Shown here piece by piece: positions 63,020 to 64,000 of a DNA stretch of 64,000 nucleotides. The stretch is from Halocatena salina (GTDB taxonomy: Archaea; Halobacteriota; Halobacteria; Halobacteriales; Haloarculaceae), in NCBI RefSeq assembly GCF_023115355.1, contig NZ_CP096020.1, forward strand, positions 62,001 to 126,000. The letters are read 5' to 3'. A model generated the notes under the pieces. It did no database searches and had not been told where the DNA came from. It was given only the letters and a program-made list of their open reading frames with translations. Every line of letters begins with the position of its first letter. Position 1 is the stretch's first letter. Both the position numbers and the translations under genes were made by a program.

Positions 63020-64000
63020 TTATATCCGTGGAAGTAATTCCTCGTAATCCGCGGGCGGTACGGGCCCTTCGAGCAGTGGATCGGACGTGTGTCTCATCCA
63101 GCGCACCAATCGTCCTCGGAGCTGGTCACGGACGTGTTCGTACTGCGGATCATCGACTAAGTTGGTCTGTTCGTACGGATCTTTTTCGAGATCGTACAGC
63201 TCTTCGTAGGGTCGCCGGCCGGATTGTAACTGTTCGTGGACTTCTCGGCCAGCCTTGCTTTTGAAGACGTCGTTCGTGAGGTAGATCGATGGTAAGTGCC
63301 AGAAGTTCCTGATGTATTTGTACTGGTCGGTCCTGATCGCCCGCATTGGATTGTACGTATCGTGCCAGGTCATTTCGGCGAACAGATTATCGCGGGGGTA
63401 GTACATCTCTTCGGTCAACAGGGGCAGGAAACTCTGTCCCTCGATCTCTTCCGGGATGGCTTTGCCGAGTAGATCGAGCAGCGTGGGTAGTATATCAACA
63501 TTGCTCACTAGATCATCACAACGCTGTCCACCGTCGATTATTCCTGGATACCGTATGACAAGGGCGGCCTCGATACCGGGATCGTAACACGATCCCTTCG
63601 CTCGCGGGAAGGCGATCCCGTGCTCGGTCGTAAATATGACGAGCGTTTCATCGGCACACCCTGCTGCTTCGAGTGCGATGGTGATCGTTCCTACAGCGTC
63701 GTCGATCGCCTGAATCATTCCGTGCATCGCAGCTATGTCTTCTCTGATCCCGGGTTCATCAGGGAGATACGGTAGTGGTTCGATCTCGGCGGGATCAGCA
63801 GCCTCGTACTCCGTGTCCGTGAATCCGTACAGTCCGTTGTCCTGTCTGCGGTGGGTTTCGAAAAACCCAATCGAGGCGAAAAACGGCTCCTCAAAGGTGT
63901 CCTTCTCGAAAAAGACGTCGATCGTTTCGGCGATATTCCGCGCTCGGTTGATCTCGTGGATCGCAGGCGAAACTGCTGGTGAGAGATTACCGCCGGAATG
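63020..64000 (-). CDS. Sulfatase, C-terminal part (5' end outside window)
   Basis: An open frame on the minus strand that ends at 63020 and continues to the window edge, so the start is outside. The visible 326 residues begin GGNLSPAVSPAIHEINRARN and include FFASIGFFETHRRQDNG, LVIFTTEHGIAFPRAKG (the sulfatase metal-binding DHG-like motif with EHG), IRYPGIIDGGQRCDD and MTWHDTYNPMRAIRTDQYKYIRN. These are typical of alkaline-phosphatase-superfamily sulfatases that cut sulfate esters from glycans. The formylglycine cysteine or serine motif lies in the missing part. In a polysaccharide locus it may trim sulfate groups, or degrade a sulfated glycan. Confidence 0.87.
   Translation of the reverse strand, partial: HSGGNLSPAVSPAIHEINRARNIAETIDVFFEKDTFEEPFFASIGFFETHRRQDNGLYGFTDTEYEAADPAEIEPLPYLPDEPGIREDIAAMHGMIQAIDDAVGTITIALEAAGCADETLVIFTTEHGIAFPRAKGSCYDPGIEAALVIRYPGIIDGGQRCDDLVSNVDILPTLLDLLGKAIPEEIEGQSFLPLLTEEMYYPRDNLFAEMTWHDTYNPMRAIRTDQYKYIRNFWHLPSIYLTNDVFKSKAGREVHEQLQSGRRPYEELYDLEKDPYEQTNLVDDPQYEHVRDQLRGRLVRWMRHTSDPLLEGPVPPADYEELLPRI

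Noticed and set aside
1..64000. Transposases, integrases, tRNA genes or attachment sites
   Set aside because: I looked for these because of decayed genes and homogenised repeats, but found no transposase or integrase motif, no tRNA-like cloverleaf and no flanking target duplications.

Overview
The window is chromosomal-type DNA of a halophilic archaeon (class Halobacteria). The evidence is acidic, Asp/Glu-rich proteins, heavy use of twin-arginine (Tat) signal peptides, archaeal TATA boxes about 28-30 nt upstream of leaderless starts, and haloarchaeal families such as a winged-helix DUF7344-like regulator, an F420-type LLM oxidoreductase and a TrmB regulator. The genus cannot be fixed from the sequence alone. 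I saw no rRNA, tRNA, CRISPR array or insertion sequence.

Region 1 (1-9044) looks like a sugar uptake and catabolism block. It holds the start of a Gfo/Idh/MocA oxidoreductase, a five-gene Dpp/Opp-type ABC transporter on the minus strand (4454-6241 binding protein, then two permeases and two ATPases), a small membrane protein, and a divergent pair of a sugar-phosphate isomerase/epimerase-like TIM barrel and a second Gfo/Idh/MocA oxidoreductase.

Region 2 (9319-23870) is the most striking part: eight consecutive plus-strand genes, mostly 22-112 bp apart, all with Tat signals and all encoding secreted glycoside hydrolases. Five are GH5 endoglucanase-like, one is GH12-like, one is a GH5 mannanase-like enzyme with an NEW motif, and one is a GH10 xylanase. 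They carry fibronectin-III domains and one of two C-terminal modules: an unclassified beta-rich module (four copies, three nearly identical in DNA) or a PKD domain (three nearly identical copies). A secreted protein of unknown function (24018-25247) follows. No beta-glucosidase or xylosidase lies in the window, so I infer that oligosaccharides released outside are imported, possibly by the region 1 transporter, and finished inside the cell.

Region 3 (25555-47551) is mixed: an MFS transporter, a malectin-like membrane protein with a very basic tail, a GNAT enzyme, a DUF4129/DUF58/membrane-protein triad, an acyl-CoA dehydrogenase, a DEDD exonuclease, a TrmB regulator, an AEC transporter, a large FAD/Fe-S oxidoreductase, a secreted peptidoglycan amidase homologue, an LLM oxidoreductase, a CoA-transferase, a polysaccharide deacetylase and a universal stress protein. 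It also contains decayed genes, the clearest being a frameshifted piece of a nitrate-reductase-like molybdoenzyme at 43614-44037.

Region 4 (47736-64000) is a cell-surface or exopolysaccharide locus: a large membrane protein, a secreted beta-helix protein, two FemAB-like transferases, a GT2 glycosyltransferase, an XrtA-type polysaccharide deacetylase, an FkbM methyltransferase, an ATP-grasp enzyme, a Wzx-like flippase, a GT4 glycosyltransferase, a regulator and the C-terminal part of a sulfatase. Five of these genes (52624-57162) overlap end to start and form a tightly coupled operon.
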